Positions 17,635-26,774 of a DNA stretch of 64,000 nt are shown here, piece after piece. Positions within the stretch are counted from its first letter, which is position 1; the number at the start of each line of letters is the position of its first letter. Origin of the DNA: Aporhodopirellula aestuarii (GTDB lineage: Bacteria; Planctomycetota; Planctomycetia; Pirellulales; Pirellulaceae). Below the pieces are notes generated by a model, which was not told where the DNA came from, searched no databases, and saw only the letters and a list, made by a program, of their open reading frames with translations. The position numbers and the translations under genes were made by a program. The DNA lies in contig NZ_JAMQBK010000023.1 in the NCBI RefSeq assembly GCF_023701485.1, positions 132,284-196,283 on the forward strand, read 5' to 3'.

Positions 17635-18513
17635 TTAGCGGCCTCCGGCCTTGGGCGAGGAGTCTTCGAATCGGCTCATCAGGTTTTCACTTTCCACACC
17701 GACTTCGAGCAACAATCTGGCAACCCGGTTACGCAAAATATTATAAGCCGCGATCGCCGGGATCGCGATAAACAGACCCACAAGCGTCGTGAACAACGCC
17801 GTCGAAATACCGGCAGCAAGATCAGATGGCTTCGGCGTCGAACCGCCGTTGGCGATCACATCGAACGACGCGATCATCCCCTGAACCGTTCCGAACAGGC
17901 CGATCATCGGGCTCAGGTTTCCGATCAATGCCATGTAGCTCAAGCGGTGCTCGAGCTTCATGCTTTCCTCTTCACCGACTTCTTGCATTCCCTCGAGAGC
18001 CTTGGGGTAGCCGCGAGAAATTTTCGACAGTCCTGCCGCGAGTACCTGACCGAGAACCGACTCGTCACTCTTGGCCAAATCGTACGCACCCTGGTTATCG
18101 TTCTCATCGAGCCGCTGGCCAAACTCCTCGATCAGATCCAGCGGGCACAATGTGTCTCGCCGGGCGGCAAGCATGTTCATCACGAATAACGAAACGAGCG
18201 TCACCGAGAGGGCCATGAACACGATCAGGTAAGGAATACCAAGCGATTTGATGAACCAACCGAGCAACGATTGATTCGGTTTGGCACCGCCTGCATCCCC
18301 CGCGTCGTCACCGGCATCACCCCCTGGAGCTGGAGCGTCAGCAACCGGCCCTGGATCCGGATCGCCGAATTCCGCCGCCGCGTCGTCTTGAGCAAACACC
18401 ACACCGCTCATCAGAGGACCGCACAACACCATGCTAACGGCCAAGACCACCAACAAAGAACTCATGCTCCAACCGGGCAAAACGTCGCTTATCCGCTCGG
18501 ACATATTTTTCAT
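17635..18513 (-). CDS. MotA/TolQ/ExbB proton-channel family protein
   Basis: 292 residues. A signal-like hydrophobic stretch (about 17-42, ending VVFAQ) is followed by a Gly/Asp/Ala/Pro-rich low-complexity segment (43-80). Three ExbB/TolQ transmembrane helices follow: about 85-112, 193-220 with the family motif GNLSPMIGLFGTVQGMI, and 233-262 with LAAGISTALFTTLVGLFIAIPA. A cleavable leader plus acidic spacer before TM1 is unusual for E. coli ExbB but common in larger planctomycete and Bacteroidetes homologues. It heads the exbB-exbD-exbD run that continues without a gap into the pabA-DUF447-RFAP synthase genes. Confidence 0.9.
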   Translation of the reverse strand: MKNMSERISDVLPGWSMSSLLVVLAVSMVLCGPLMSGVVFAQDDAAAEFGDPDPGPVADAPAPGGDAGDDAGDAGGAKPNQSLLGWFIKSLGIPYLIVFMALSVTLVSLFVMNMLAARRDTLCPLDLIEEFGQRLDENDNQGAYDLAKSDESVLGQVLAAGLSKISRGYPKALEGMQEVGEEESMKLEHRLSYMALIGNLSPMIGLFGTVQGMIASFDVIANGGSTPKPSDLAAGISTALFTTLVGLFIAIPAIAAYNILRNRVARLLLEVGVESENLMSRFEDSSPKAGGR

Positions 18514-18727
18514 CGGGGGTACCTTTGGCTGAATTCGGTGGAAATAACCCCAGCTGTGATCAACGGACCGGGGTTCTTACGTCGTGATTATGGGAAAACG
18601 AGCCCGCGTTGGCTGCTCCACATCGATAGAATAATCAACCACGCCCGCGCTGGCATCACCCCGCAGGGGACATTCCGGATCGCGAAGCTCCCATCTGACC
18701 ACCCGAATTTCCCCCAAGGCAAGCCGA

Positions 18728-18916
18728 ATGGATGAACGAGAGGAGGAGGAATGGCAAGACGCCAACGACTGGGATGACGAGGACTACGACGATTTCCTAC
18801 AACGCGAGTTCCCCCAAACGTCCGGTCGCCGCAGCAGTGGATTGCCCGCCATTTGGCGTTGGACAGCGTGGGTTGTCCTGGCAATGATCGTCATTTTCTG
18901 GGCATTGGCGGCGTGA
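18728..18916 (+). CDS. small acidic single-pass membrane protein
   Basis: A 62-residue reading frame. The first 30 residues are extremely acidic (DEREEEEW, DWDDEDYDDF), followed by a short basic patch and a C-terminal transmembrane helix (about 42-61, WRWTAWVVLAMIVIFWALA). This C-tail-anchored arrangement with an acidic cytoplasmic head is seen in many small planctomycete peptides. ATG 18728 follows a purine-rich AAGGCAAG. It lies alone between the exbB promoter region and the DUF5060 gene on the other strand. No function can be assigned. Confidence 0.55.
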   Translation: MDEREEEEWQDANDWDDEDYDDFLQREFPQTSGRRSSGLPAIWRWTAWVVLAMIVIFWALAA

Positions 18917-19045
18917 TGCGGCTCTGGCCTGTCACCGAACCTTCCCAAAAACACGTTCCGACCAAACCGCGGCCTGACCGGAGACAAGCCGGACGGGCGA
19001 GATAGAAAGTTCTTCCAGTCGCCCCAACCGTTTGATCCGCATCGC

Positions 19046-21559
19046 TCATTTCCGAATCACAACCAACCAATCCTCTTTCGGACTTTCGGGGGCGGTCCCC
19101 AGCGAAACACGCCCGCCACCCTGCACACTCGCGACGGAGCCGGTGGCCAAGTCGCCACCACTACGTGGGTTGAACCACCGCACGCTGTACGCACCCTTGG
19201 CACCAGTAAGATCCAAATCGGTCGTTCCGCCATCGGGCAAGTAAACCAAGTAGACCTCGTTGGGCTTCGCAAAACAGAACTTGGAAACGTCCCGCTTTGG
19301 ATTTCCAACCAACTCGTCGACGTTGGTCATTTCCCAAAACGGGATTTGATGATCGTGAAAGAACCCGATCGCGATCCGGCAGTAGTCCCAGCTTTGATCA
19401 CGACTCCGCCAATCTTCGCATAGGATGTCATTCTCAGCGAACTGGTAACCGAAGTAATATTCGCAACCTCCGCCACCGGCCATCAACGTGCCCCACAACG
19501 TCTGCTTGCGAACCTTGTGCTGCGTGTACGCATACTTTCCTGAATTGTCATGCCCATCAAAACCCTTGTAGCCAAGGTCAGGGCATTGGGCATGGGCGGC
19601 CGAGCCGGATTCGTCAAACGCAACCACCCATGGTTTGCCAGCGTCCGCGGACGCCTTCACCCATTTCCATGTCTGCGCGTGAGTGGTTTCCAGTCCACTG
19701 TTTTGCAGCGAAGCACCGGTCAACCCCGACTGGTTTCCGAGCAACGGTTTGTAAACACGATCCTGCTGATCGGGAAATGTGTGAATCACGATCGGGTGAT
19801 CGTACGCGTCGAGCGAAGCGATCCAATCGATCATCGCTTTTTGCTGAGCCGTCGACTGCGTGTTCTCTTCGCCGATGTTCCAATTCAGCGCCAGGTTATG
19901 AGCGAACCTGGCGACCAATTCGCGGCAGTACAGCTTTCGCTGCGGTCCGAGATCGCCACCATCTAAACTAGTCGGAACGAATCCGTCCCCTTTGCCTTTC
20001 TTGTTGTCGTCGTTCTCGGTCTCCTGGGTCTTGAAGTGGAGATACATGCCACGCGCGGTGCCGTGATCGAACACGATAGCCCATTGATCGAGTTTGCTGC
20101 AGTCATAGTGCATCTTGTCATCGCGATGAATGAACGGCCAAACATTGTCGCCGTCACCTCCCGCGTTGTAGGTCAAAAACGAAAACGCGTTGCAGCCTTT
20201 ACCCGATAGATAGTTGATCGCCCCGATTAAGCCTTTGCCTTTCCCGTCTGACCAAGTCGGATCGCCCGATTGCCAATCCTTCACGTGTGGCGACCAGGTC
20301 TTTAGAGGAGCCTTTTTGGGGTTATTGGCCAAAGTATTGTCGAAGTCGGTAAATGCCAATAACGTCTCCGGTGCATCCGCACCCACTTTCAAGAAGTAAT
20401 CCTTCGAACCTTCAAACTGCAGATAGTGTTTGCCGACGTAGTTCAAACGACCGCGGGATCGCAAATCGCGGCCGCGTTTGTCGCTCGGTGCAACCTCAAA
20501 CTCGCCGGATTTCCCATCGTAGGAAGGCATCGGGCTTGCCGAACCATCAGGATCGATCGCCGCGTCTTTGCCGCTCACCATCGACACCCGGTACTGCCAC
20601 TTTCCGGGACGATCGGCTGCGAACAGGGCCCGCCAAACGTGACCTGATTCGGCATGAGAATCTGCCGCGTTACCGTCGGCGGCGAAGAACCCTGGAATCT
20701 CGTACTGAGTCCCATCACGATGCGTGAACGTGACCGTCATGCAGTAGTCAGTAAACGGGTTCGGCGAGTTGTCCTTTTCGTGTGCGTACGGTCCCTGCAG
20801 ATCTAAAGTGATCTTGTGCCATGTTTTTAATTCACCGCTGATGGCGACGGTCCCATCACCGTCCACCCCGCGGGGCATTTGGAGCGGTTGATCGCTTACT
20901 GGAGTCGTCGTCGATCGTGCTTTGCCATTGCCGGGGACACTATTCGATGTTGCGAGCCTTTTCCCCTTGGCCTGTTCTCTCATCACGGGCGCGGCCGATT
21001 TGCGGGTCGATTCATCGGCGGGCGTGAAAACGACAGCACTCCATCGGGCGCGACTGAACTCGGTGCCGTCGTTAGAACCGATCACCGAACTGACTTGGAT
21101 GATCGCACCTTCGGTAATGCGGACGTTTTCCCAGGTGTGATGGAACGCTTCGCCTTCCTCAAACATGGAATCACTCAGCGCATTCGTGACGCGGGTGAGT
21201 TTTTCGCCATCGATCGCGATCGAGTACGTGGACTTTCCATCATTCTCGCCAACCGTTTTTAAGGTGACATGATAGAGGCCGGTGGGGTAGGGAAAGGTAC
21301 GCCCGACGTTCGCTTGTTGGCGTTGATCCGGGTTGATTGCCAACCATTTCCCACGATCGAGATAGAACCCTTCGTTCTCCCCCTCGGCAAACATTTTGGC
21401 AGGCATTTCGAGCGTCACGCTCGGTTCCACGGCGGCGTTGGTTTTCTCTGAAACCGCCGTCTGAGCGTGAGCCGATTCCCATGCCGGGACCAGCAGCAGC
21501 ATGAAAAGAATCAATCGCAATGGAAGGAGCAAGGCGTCAAAGGTCATTTGGTTACTCAT
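19046..21559 (-). CDS. secreted DUF5060-containing glycoside hydrolase with C-terminal collagen-binding-like domain
   Basis: 837 residues with a signal peptide (about 10-33, ending SAHAQ). Residues 35-180 are a beta-rich, carbohydrate-binding-like domain. DUF5060 follows (about 235-340, with [13 protein letters not shown] and [16 protein letters not shown]). A TIM-barrel-like domain (about 370-740) contains NWNIGEEN, whose Glu is a likely catalytic acid, and VVAFDESG. The last 80 residues ([16 protein letters not shown] and WFNPRSGG) match the putative collagen-binding domain that often ends such proteins. It is likely to act on an external polysaccharide or glycoprotein. It starts 59 bases after the isopropylmalate-dehydrogenase-family gene and may be the last gene of that operon. 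Confidence 0.75.
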   Translation of the reverse strand: MSNQMTFDALLLPLRLILFMLLLVPAWESAHAQTAVSEKTNAAVEPSVTLEMPAKMFAEGENEGFYLDRGKWLAINPDQRQQANVGRTFPYPTGLYHVTLKTVGENDGKSTYSIAIDGEKLTRVTNALSDSMFEEGEAFHHTWENVRITEGAIIQVSSVIGSNDGTEFSRARWSAVVFTPADESTRKSAAPVMREQAKGKRLATSNSVPGNGKARSTTTPVSDQPLQMPRGVDGDGTVAISGELKTWHKITLDLQGPYAHEKDNSPNPFTDYCMTVTFTHRDGTQYEIPGFFAADGNAADSHAESGHVWRALFAADRPGKWQYRVSMVSGKDAAIDPDGSASPMPSYDGKSGEFEVAPSDKRGRDLRSRGRLNYVGKHYLQFEGSKDYFLKVGADAPETLLAFTDFDNTLANNPKKAPLKTWSPHVKDWQSGDPTWSDGKGKGLIGAINYLSGKGCNAFSFLTYNAGGDGDNVWPFIHRDDKMHYDCSKLDQWAIVFDHGTARGMYLHFKTQETENDDNKKGKGDGFVPTSLDGGDLGPQRKLYCRELVARFAHNLALNWNIGEENTQSTAQQKAMIDWIASLDAYDHPIVIHTFPDQQDRVYKPLLGNQSGLTGASLQNSGLETTHAQTWKWVKASADAGKPWVVAFDESGSAAHAQCPDLGYKGFDGHDNSGKYAYTQHKVRKQTLWGTLMAGGGGCEYYFGYQFAENDILCEDWRSRDQSWDYCRIAIGFFHDHQIPFWEMTNVDELVGNPKRDVSKFCFAKPNEVYLVYLPDGGTTDLDLTGAKGAYSVRWFNPRSGGDLATGSVASVQGGGRVSLGTAPESPKEDWLVVIRK

Positions 21560-21618
21560 GAAAGTGGATGTGTGGGGATCATCGTTTATCTACCGACCGT
21601 CGCATTTGCATGAGACGT

Positions 21619-22737
21619 TCACGCCGTCGCGGCACAACCTGTGTCACAGCTGATCGCATCGGCAACCGCCGTGGCGACATCGCTCGTCGAAGAATTGCCG
21701 CCGATATCTCGCGTTCGCACTTTGCCGTCTTCCAAAACTTTCGCGACCGCCATTTCGAGTCGGATACCAGCACCAATGGCGATCGGGTCGTTGTGTTGAT
21801 CGCCAAGCCAATCGAGCATCATCGATGCTGACAGCATCGTCGCCATCGGGTTGGCAACATTTTTTCCCGCCAATTGCGGAGCCGTTCCGTGTGACGGTTG
21901 GAACAAGCCGTGGTGTTCACCGATTTCGCCGGACGGTCCGAGGCCCAGCCCGCCGACCAAACCGGCACCCAAATCCGAGAGGATGTCACCGAATTGGTTT
22001 TCCATTACGAGAACATCAAAGTCCCACGGGTTCTGTACGAGGTACAAGCTCATCGCGTCGACATACACAGCGTCACTGCCTATCTCCGGGTGCGTTTTCG
22101 CAACGTCGAAGAACACTTCACGGAAGAACGCGAGCGAGCGAAAGACATTTGCCTTGTCGACACACGTCACCATCTTTTTGCCATCACTGGGACGACCGTT
22201 TCGACGCTGCGCCAATCGGAACGCAAACTCCGACACACGCGATGTGCCGCGCCGTGTCACGACAAGCGTGTCGGTTGCGACTTCGTTCCCCACCTTCGCT
22301 CCACCACCGAACGACGCAAACAACCCCTCGAGGTTCTCGCGAATGATGACGAAGTCAATTCCTGGCCCCGTATTGCGGAGCACGCAAGGGGCCCCCGGAT
22401 ACAACTTCACTGGACGCACGGCAGAGTGCACATCGAGTGCCCGGCGTAGACCGACCATCATCGTCGGCTGTACTTCCGTACCATCCGGATAACGAACGTC
22501 TGGCAACCCGATTGCGGACAACAACACGGCATCCGAATCGATGCAGTCGGCCAACACCTCGGCGGGCAACGTTTCACCGGTATCCCGGTACAATTCCGCA
22601 CCCGCGCGGTGCGAAGTCATTTTCAAGTTCAATCCGGGTGTCTCGGCAATGATGCGATCCAATACCACGCGGGTCGCTTCCATGCATTCAGGGCCGATTC
22701 CGTCACCGGGCAACAATGCGATTTGATAGTCTTTCAT
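21619..22737 (-). CDS. isocitrate/isopropylmalate dehydrogenase family protein
   Basis: 372 residues. The N-terminus IALLPGDGIGPE and the signature NQFGDILSDLGAGLVGGLGLGPS define the metal-dependent decarboxylating beta-hydroxyacid dehydrogenase family; VDKANVFRS carries the conserved Lys. The family includes LeuB, Icd, tartrate dehydrogenase and related acid-sugar enzymes. The genome context, behind an ABM protein, class II aldolase and DUF1537 kinase, argues for a tartrate/tetronate-like substrate rather than leucine synthesis, since leuC/leuD are absent. This is an inference. It starts 28 bases after the ABM gene. Confidence 0.85.
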   Translation of the reverse strand: MKDYQIALLPGDGIGPECMEATRVVLDRIIAETPGLNLKMTSHRAGAELYRDTGETLPAEVLADCIDSDAVLLSAIGLPDVRYPDGTEVQPTMMVGLRRALDVHSAVRPVKLYPGAPCVLRNTGPGIDFVIIRENLEGLFASFGGGAKVGNEVATDTLVVTRRGTSRVSEFAFRLAQRRNGRPSDGKKMVTCVDKANVFRSLAFFREVFFDVAKTHPEIGSDAVYVDAMSLYLVQNPWDFDVLVMENQFGDILSDLGAGLVGGLGLGPSGEIGEHHGLFQPSHGTAPQLAGKNVANPMATMLSASMMLDWLGDQHNDPIAIGAGIRLEMAVAKVLEDGKVRTRDIGGNSSTSDVATAVADAISCDTGCAATA

Positions 22738-22765
22738 TAGATTCAGCAGCTAAAAGTGGTGTGAT

Positions 22766-23056
22766 TTATTCTTGGCAATACCAAGTCTGAACAGATTTAC
22801 TGACGAGCATTGGCCCCACTGCCGCGTCAAATTGCTTGAAGTGATCCGTTTGTTTGTGCGCCGCAAATGCGGCAGCGTCATCGTACTTTTCGTACAAGAA
22901 ACACAACTCCGGTTTGTCGGCGTCGTAGCAAACATCAAACTGTGCGCACGCGTCCTCTTTTTCGAGCGAGTTCTTAGCCTGGGCGCGCATGGCGACGCGA
23001 AACGCATCAAGGTGATCGGCGTGCACGACAAAGTTAACAGTGACAACAAACATCAT
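22766..23056 (-). CDS. antibiotic biosynthesis monooxygenase (ABM) domain protein
   Basis: About 96 residues from ATG 23056, chosen because GGAGGG lies directly upstream; ATG 23053 is equally placed and the longer frame to 23092 adds an unlikely leader. MFVVTVNFVVHADHLDAF, the central CAQFDVCYD strand and the HKQTDHFKQF helix fit the ferredoxin-like ABM fold (YgiN/LsrG-type). Such proteins are small dimers that act as monooxygenases or isomerases. In this cluster an LsrG-like isomerase role on a sugar-acid intermediate is conceivable but unproven. Confidence 0.8.
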   Translation of the reverse strand: MMFVVTVNFVVHADHLDAFRVAMRAQAKNSLEKEDACAQFDVCYDADKPELCFLYEKYDDAAAFAAHKQTDHFKQFDAAVGPMLVSKSVQTWYCQE

Positions 23057-23162
23057 CGGCCCTCCGAATGAACCATCGGGCCATTCCAACACGGCCGCTC
23101 ATTAGCAGTATTAAGAACAAACATCGGCGTCTCTGGGATCACGTGAAAACGGTAGTCCAACA

Positions 23163-23783
23163 TCATTTTGACAACTCTCTGACTTGCTCAGGCGTAAGGA
23201 ATCGTGTCGCTTCGCCCCGCAACATCAAAAATAACTTTGCCGTCTCTTCGAGTTCCTCGGTGGCGTTAACCGCACTTTCCAAACTGGCTCCCGCGACCAC
23301 TGGCCCATGGTTGGAGAGTAGGACGGCGTGCGAAATCTTTGCCGCTTGCTCGACGGCTCCCGCCAATTTCTCGTCACCAGGCGGGAAATAGGGCACCAGC
23401 GGCAACGTTCCGACCCGCATCACGTAATACGCGGTGATCGGCGGCAAAACGTTCTCCGCATCGATGTTGGCTAAACAGGAAACCGCCACCGAGTGCGTCG
23501 AATGCAGATGAACGATCGCCTGCTCGTTCGGCCGCGACTGATACATGCTGTGATGCAGGAACGCCTCTTTCGACGGTTTGTCGCCGCCAACCACATTGCC
23601 GACGTTGTCAATCTTGGTGATGCGATCCGGATCGAGCCGTCCCAAACAACTGTTGGTCGGCGTGATCAGCATTCCGTCAGGTAATCGCACGCTGATATTG
23701 CCCGAACTGCCCGCCGTGAGTCCCCGGTCAAACAACGACTGACCATGCATCGCGATTCGCTCGCGCAGTTCGCGTTCACTCAT
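23163..23783 (-). CDS. class II aldolase/adducin family protein, OtnC-like
   Basis: 206 residues. Class II aldolase landmarks are SSGNISVR, the catalytic Glu in PSKEAFLHH, the zinc ligands in IVHLHSTHSVAVS, and SNHGPVVAG with the third His. The HLHSTH pattern and pairing with a DUF1537 kinase are characteristic of 3-oxo-tetronate 4-phosphate decarboxylase (OtnC), which yields dihydroxyacetone phosphate. That family's pathway is known; assignment here is by context. The start overlaps the kinase stop by four bases. Confidence 0.8.
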   Translation of the reverse strand: MSERELRERIAMHGQSLFDRGLTAGSSGNISVRLPDGMLITPTNSCLGRLDPDRITKIDNVGNVVGGDKPSKEAFLHHSMYQSRPNEQAIVHLHSTHSVAVSCLANIDAENVLPPITAYYVMRVGTLPLVPYFPPGDEKLAGAVEQAAKISHAVLLSNHGPVVAGASLESAVNATEELEETAKLFLMLRGEATRFLTPEQVRELSK

Positions 23784-25108
23784 CTCAACATCTCCAATGC
23801 GGATTCGAAAAAGTTCGCATCACCAAAGTTGCCTGATTTTAGAGCCAGCGCCAGGGAACGTTCGCGGTCGAGCGATTCGGTCCAGGGAACTCCCGTGCAA
23901 ATTTCTGGCCCGATCCGCAGCGTATCGATCCCGAGTTCCCGCACGATAGCCCCCGACGTTTCGCCGCCCGCGAGTACCAATCGTGTGAACCCGAGATCCT
24001 TCACCAGCCGAACGGTGAGCGCCGAGAGAAAATTTTCGATCGCTAAAGCAACTTCCATCGCCCCGAAACGTTCTTGTGTTTCGGTGATCTGTTCAGGCGA
24101 TGCTCCCGACGCAATCAATACCGGTTGCCCCGGATCGGATTCGCTTGCCCACTTCACGATTTTGTTCTGTTCGACATTCGGATCGTCCATCACTCCGGAA
24201 ACATCGATCCGATACAGCGGGCATTTGCCGTCCATGTAGCGAATCTGCCCCGCGGTGGCTCTCGAGCAACTCCCGGCAACGATCAAACTGCGTCCATCGA
24301 CCTTTGGTACTTCCGGCGCAAAAACTTGGGAATGCAATAATCCACACTCGCGATAAGCGTCGGGTAAAAATCTCGCGAGACCCGACCCACCGGTGACAAG
24401 TGGAAGCGACGCACAGGATGAAGCCAGCATTGTGAGTTGCTCGTCGCTCGTCGTATCGGTCACCACCATCGAAACGTCGTCCTCTTTGAGTTGCGACAAC
24501 CTTTGTGCAACGGCGGCCGCCCCCGACTCAATCACTGCGGACGACACCAGGCCAACGCGACGGGATGTTTGCTTACCCAAAAAACGTACAAGGTTCGCAT
24601 CCGTCATCGGATTGAGCGGATGATTTTGCATCCCAGATTCGTTGAGCAATTGGTCGCCCACGAATAAATGACCTTGGTAAACGGTGCGACCGGCGGCGGG
24701 AAACGCGGGGCAAAAAACCGTTTGTGTAACACCGAGCGAATCCATCAGGGCTTCGGCGACCGGCCCGATGTTCCCTTCTTCCGTCGAATCAAACGTCGAA
24801 CAATATTTGAAATAGAAATGCGAGATTCGCAATGCCTGCAGCGACTTGAGTGCATCAAGCGATTGGGAGATCGCGTCTTGCTTCGGAATCGACCGCGTCT
24901 TGAGGGCCACCACAATCGCGTCGACTTCGAAAGCATTCGCCAACACTCGCGCATCAGGGACACCGAGCACCTGCACGACGCGCATGCCGCCCCGGACCAA
25001 GTTATTGGCCAAGTCGGTCGCCCCGGTCACATCGTCGGCGATGCACCCCAGCACGGCGGTTCGATTCGGTTGAGTCTCTGTCATTTGCTCTTCTTCGTTT
25101 GCCCTCAT
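23780..25108 (-). CDS. four-carbon acid sugar kinase family protein (DUF1537; OtnK/DtnK-like)
   Basis: 442 residues. The N-terminal motif IADDVTGATDLANNLVRGGM is the acid-binding signature of the family, and GGETSGAIVREL is the nucleotide-binding Gly-rich segment near the C-terminus. These enzymes phosphorylate C4 of 3-oxo-tetronates, D-threonate or related acids with ATP. It directly precedes the class II aldolase, the conserved OtnK-OtnC combination. ATG 25108 overlaps the cyclase stop as ATGA; ATG 25084 is a shorter alternative. Confidence 0.85.
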   Translation of the reverse strand: MRANEEEQMTETQPNRTAVLGCIADDVTGATDLANNLVRGGMRVVQVLGVPDARVLANAFEVDAIVVALKTRSIPKQDAISQSLDALKSLQALRISHFYFKYCSTFDSTEEGNIGPVAEALMDSLGVTQTVFCPAFPAAGRTVYQGHLFVGDQLLNESGMQNHPLNPMTDANLVRFLGKQTSRRVGLVSSAVIESGAAAVAQRLSQLKEDDVSMVVTDTTSDEQLTMLASSCASLPLVTGGSGLARFLPDAYRECGLLHSQVFAPEVPKVDGRSLIVAGSCSRATAGQIRYMDGKCPLYRIDVSGVMDDPNVEQNKIVKWASESDPGQPVLIASGASPEQITETQERFGAMEVALAIENFLSALTVRLVKDLGFTRLVLAGGETSGAIVRELGIDTLRIGPEICTGVPWTESLDRERSLALALKSGNFGDANFFESALEMLR

Positions 25109-25734
25109 CGCTCGATCGCGATCGCACGCACCGGAGAACCGTCGCCACCGCTAATTTTCATCGGCAGGGCAATGAATTCGACCCGCGACTGGGTGAGCTG
25201 ATCCAAATGGGCGAGTCCTTCGACGATCAAAACATTGCCACGAAACAGCGTTTGATGAACGTCGGTGAGTTCGCGAGCATTGTTGACGTCGGCTACCGAA
25301 GGCGGCTCGACTCCGATCATCGCCACACGACGATCTACCAACCACGTCGCTAAATCGAGCGAGATCCGTGGCAACTCATTGCGATACTCGGGCGAACCGT
25401 AACGCTTGTGCCAATCCGTTCGAAACAACAACCGATCCCCCGGCGAGATCGATTCCGCCAACTCACCAAGATCCGCAACCTCGATCAGTTGCTTGGGCGT
25501 TGCAGGAGCGAGATTGACCACAATCGCTTCGCCAACACATACCGACAAACCCTGTTGGTCTAACGTCGCACCGTCACCGAGAAAATGCCGCGGCGCATCC
25601 ATGTGCGTTCCGCAGTGAGAATAAAGGTTCAGCGTCGTCGCGTTCCAACCTTCAACCTCAAGTCGTTTGGCGACAGAGATATCAACGCCCGGCATGTCGT
25701 TGTTGACCGGGAGGCTTAGATCAATGACCTTCAT
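25105..25734 (-). CDS. cyclase-family metal-dependent hydrolase (kynurenine formamidase-like)
   Basis: 209 residues. The signature HCGTHMDAPRHF supplies the His/Asp metal ligands of the cyclase family (KynB and relatives, PF04199), and MIGVEPPSV resembles the conserved GxD/E segment after it. Members hydrolyse formamides, isatin or act as lactonase-like enzymes. No tryptophan-catabolic genes accompany it. In this cluster a lactone or amide derived from a sugar acid is a more likely substrate, but this is open. It overlaps its neighbours by four bases on each side. Confidence 0.8.
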   Translation of the reverse strand: MKVIDLSLPVNNDMPGVDISVAKRLEVEGWNATTLNLYSHCGTHMDAPRHFLGDGATLDQQGLSVCVGEAIVVNLAPATPKQLIEVADLGELAESISPGDRLLFRTDWHKRYGSPEYRNELPRISLDLATWLVDRRVAMIGVEPPSVADVNNARELTDVHQTLFRGNVLIVEGLAHLDQLTQSRVEFIALPMKISGGDGSPVRAIAIER

Positions 25735-26774
25735 CGCTGCCCTCCGGCGAGTCCCCGGACAGGTAGTTTCGATTGCGACGATTCATAGATCGCATCAACG
25801 ACGGCCAACGATTTCAGATATTCACGACCGCTCGTTTCCATCGGTGTATCACCTGTCAGACTATCGATGAAGTGCCGCTGCGTTGCGAAAACACAGTCGC
25901 CGGCGAATCCACGACGGTGACAGGGATATTCGATATCACGCTCCGGTTCACCCAACGGTTGCAGCGTGAGACGACCGTTCCCGTAGAGTCTCAGCGAGCC
26001 CCTGCTGCCATCAATCACGGCTTCGCCAAACGTAAACCGGGCATCGGCCGAAGTCGGTTCGTTGTAACGGTTCCCCTGCCAGAGACCACTGGCCCCTGAC
26101 TCAAACTCGAACATCACCGTCCCCGCGTCCTCACCCACAATCTCGGAATTGTATCGCGCCAACGTTGCGTAGACGCCGTCGATTTCACCGCCCACGTAGC
26201 GAAACGTATCGACGAAATGGACACCGGTCTCAAAGATCAGCAACCGCGGCATCTCGCGAAAATAGGGCTGTCTGGCCAAGTACGCATCGACCTGCCAACC
26301 GTCACCCATGCGGCAAGAAAACGCTATCGAATGCAACCGGTCACCGATCGCATCGCTTTCGATTTGGCGACGAATCTCACGGTACCAAGGCTGAAACCGA
26401 AAGTTCTCGTGCACCATCAACGGCACCGACGCGTCTTCCGCAACCCGCACGATTTCCTTGGCCTCGTCGATATCGGGTGCGAGTGCCTTTTGACAAATGA
26501 TCGCGATTCCACGCTTCGCCGCTTCCTTCACCAATGCGAGATGCGAATCAGGACGGGTGATGATATCGACAAAGTCAGGCGACTCACGATCGAGCATCTC
26601 GCCTACGTCAGAATAGGACTTTGCGATTTGGTACTGACTCGATGCGTTCTGTGCGGCGTCAGCGTTGACATCACATACCGCCGACAATTCCACCTCAGGA
26701 ATTCGCGACCACGCATCGAAATGAAATTGGCTGAAATAGCCCGCACCGATGGCGACCCCTTTGAGTTTTTTCAT
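25731..26774 (-). CDS. Gfo/Idh/MocA family oxidoreductase
   Basis: 347 residues. The N-terminal Rossmann fold is GVAIGAGYFSQFHFDAW; ICQKALAPDIDEAKE replaces the usual EKPLA motif, with Gln-Lys in place of Glu-Lys, so the catalytic Lys is kept. FETGVHFVDTFRYV supplies the His/Asp region. It is probably NAD(P)-dependent oxidation of a sugar or sugar acid, feeding the kinase and aldolase. It overlaps the cyclase and MFS genes by four bases each. Confidence 0.88.
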   Translation of the reverse strand: MKKLKGVAIGAGYFSQFHFDAWSRIPEVELSAVCDVNADAAQNASSQYQIAKSYSDVGEMLDRESPDFVDIITRPDSHLALVKEAAKRGIAIICQKALAPDIDEAKEIVRVAEDASVPLMVHENFRFQPWYREIRRQIESDAIGDRLHSIAFSCRMGDGWQVDAYLARQPYFREMPRLLIFETGVHFVDTFRYVGGEIDGVYATLARYNSEIVGEDAGTVMFEFESGASGLWQGNRYNEPTSADARFTFGEAVIDGSRGSLRLYGNGRLTLQPLGEPERDIEYPCHRRGFAGDCVFATQRHFIDSLTGDTPMETSGREYLKSLAVVDAIYESSQSKLPVRGLAGGQR

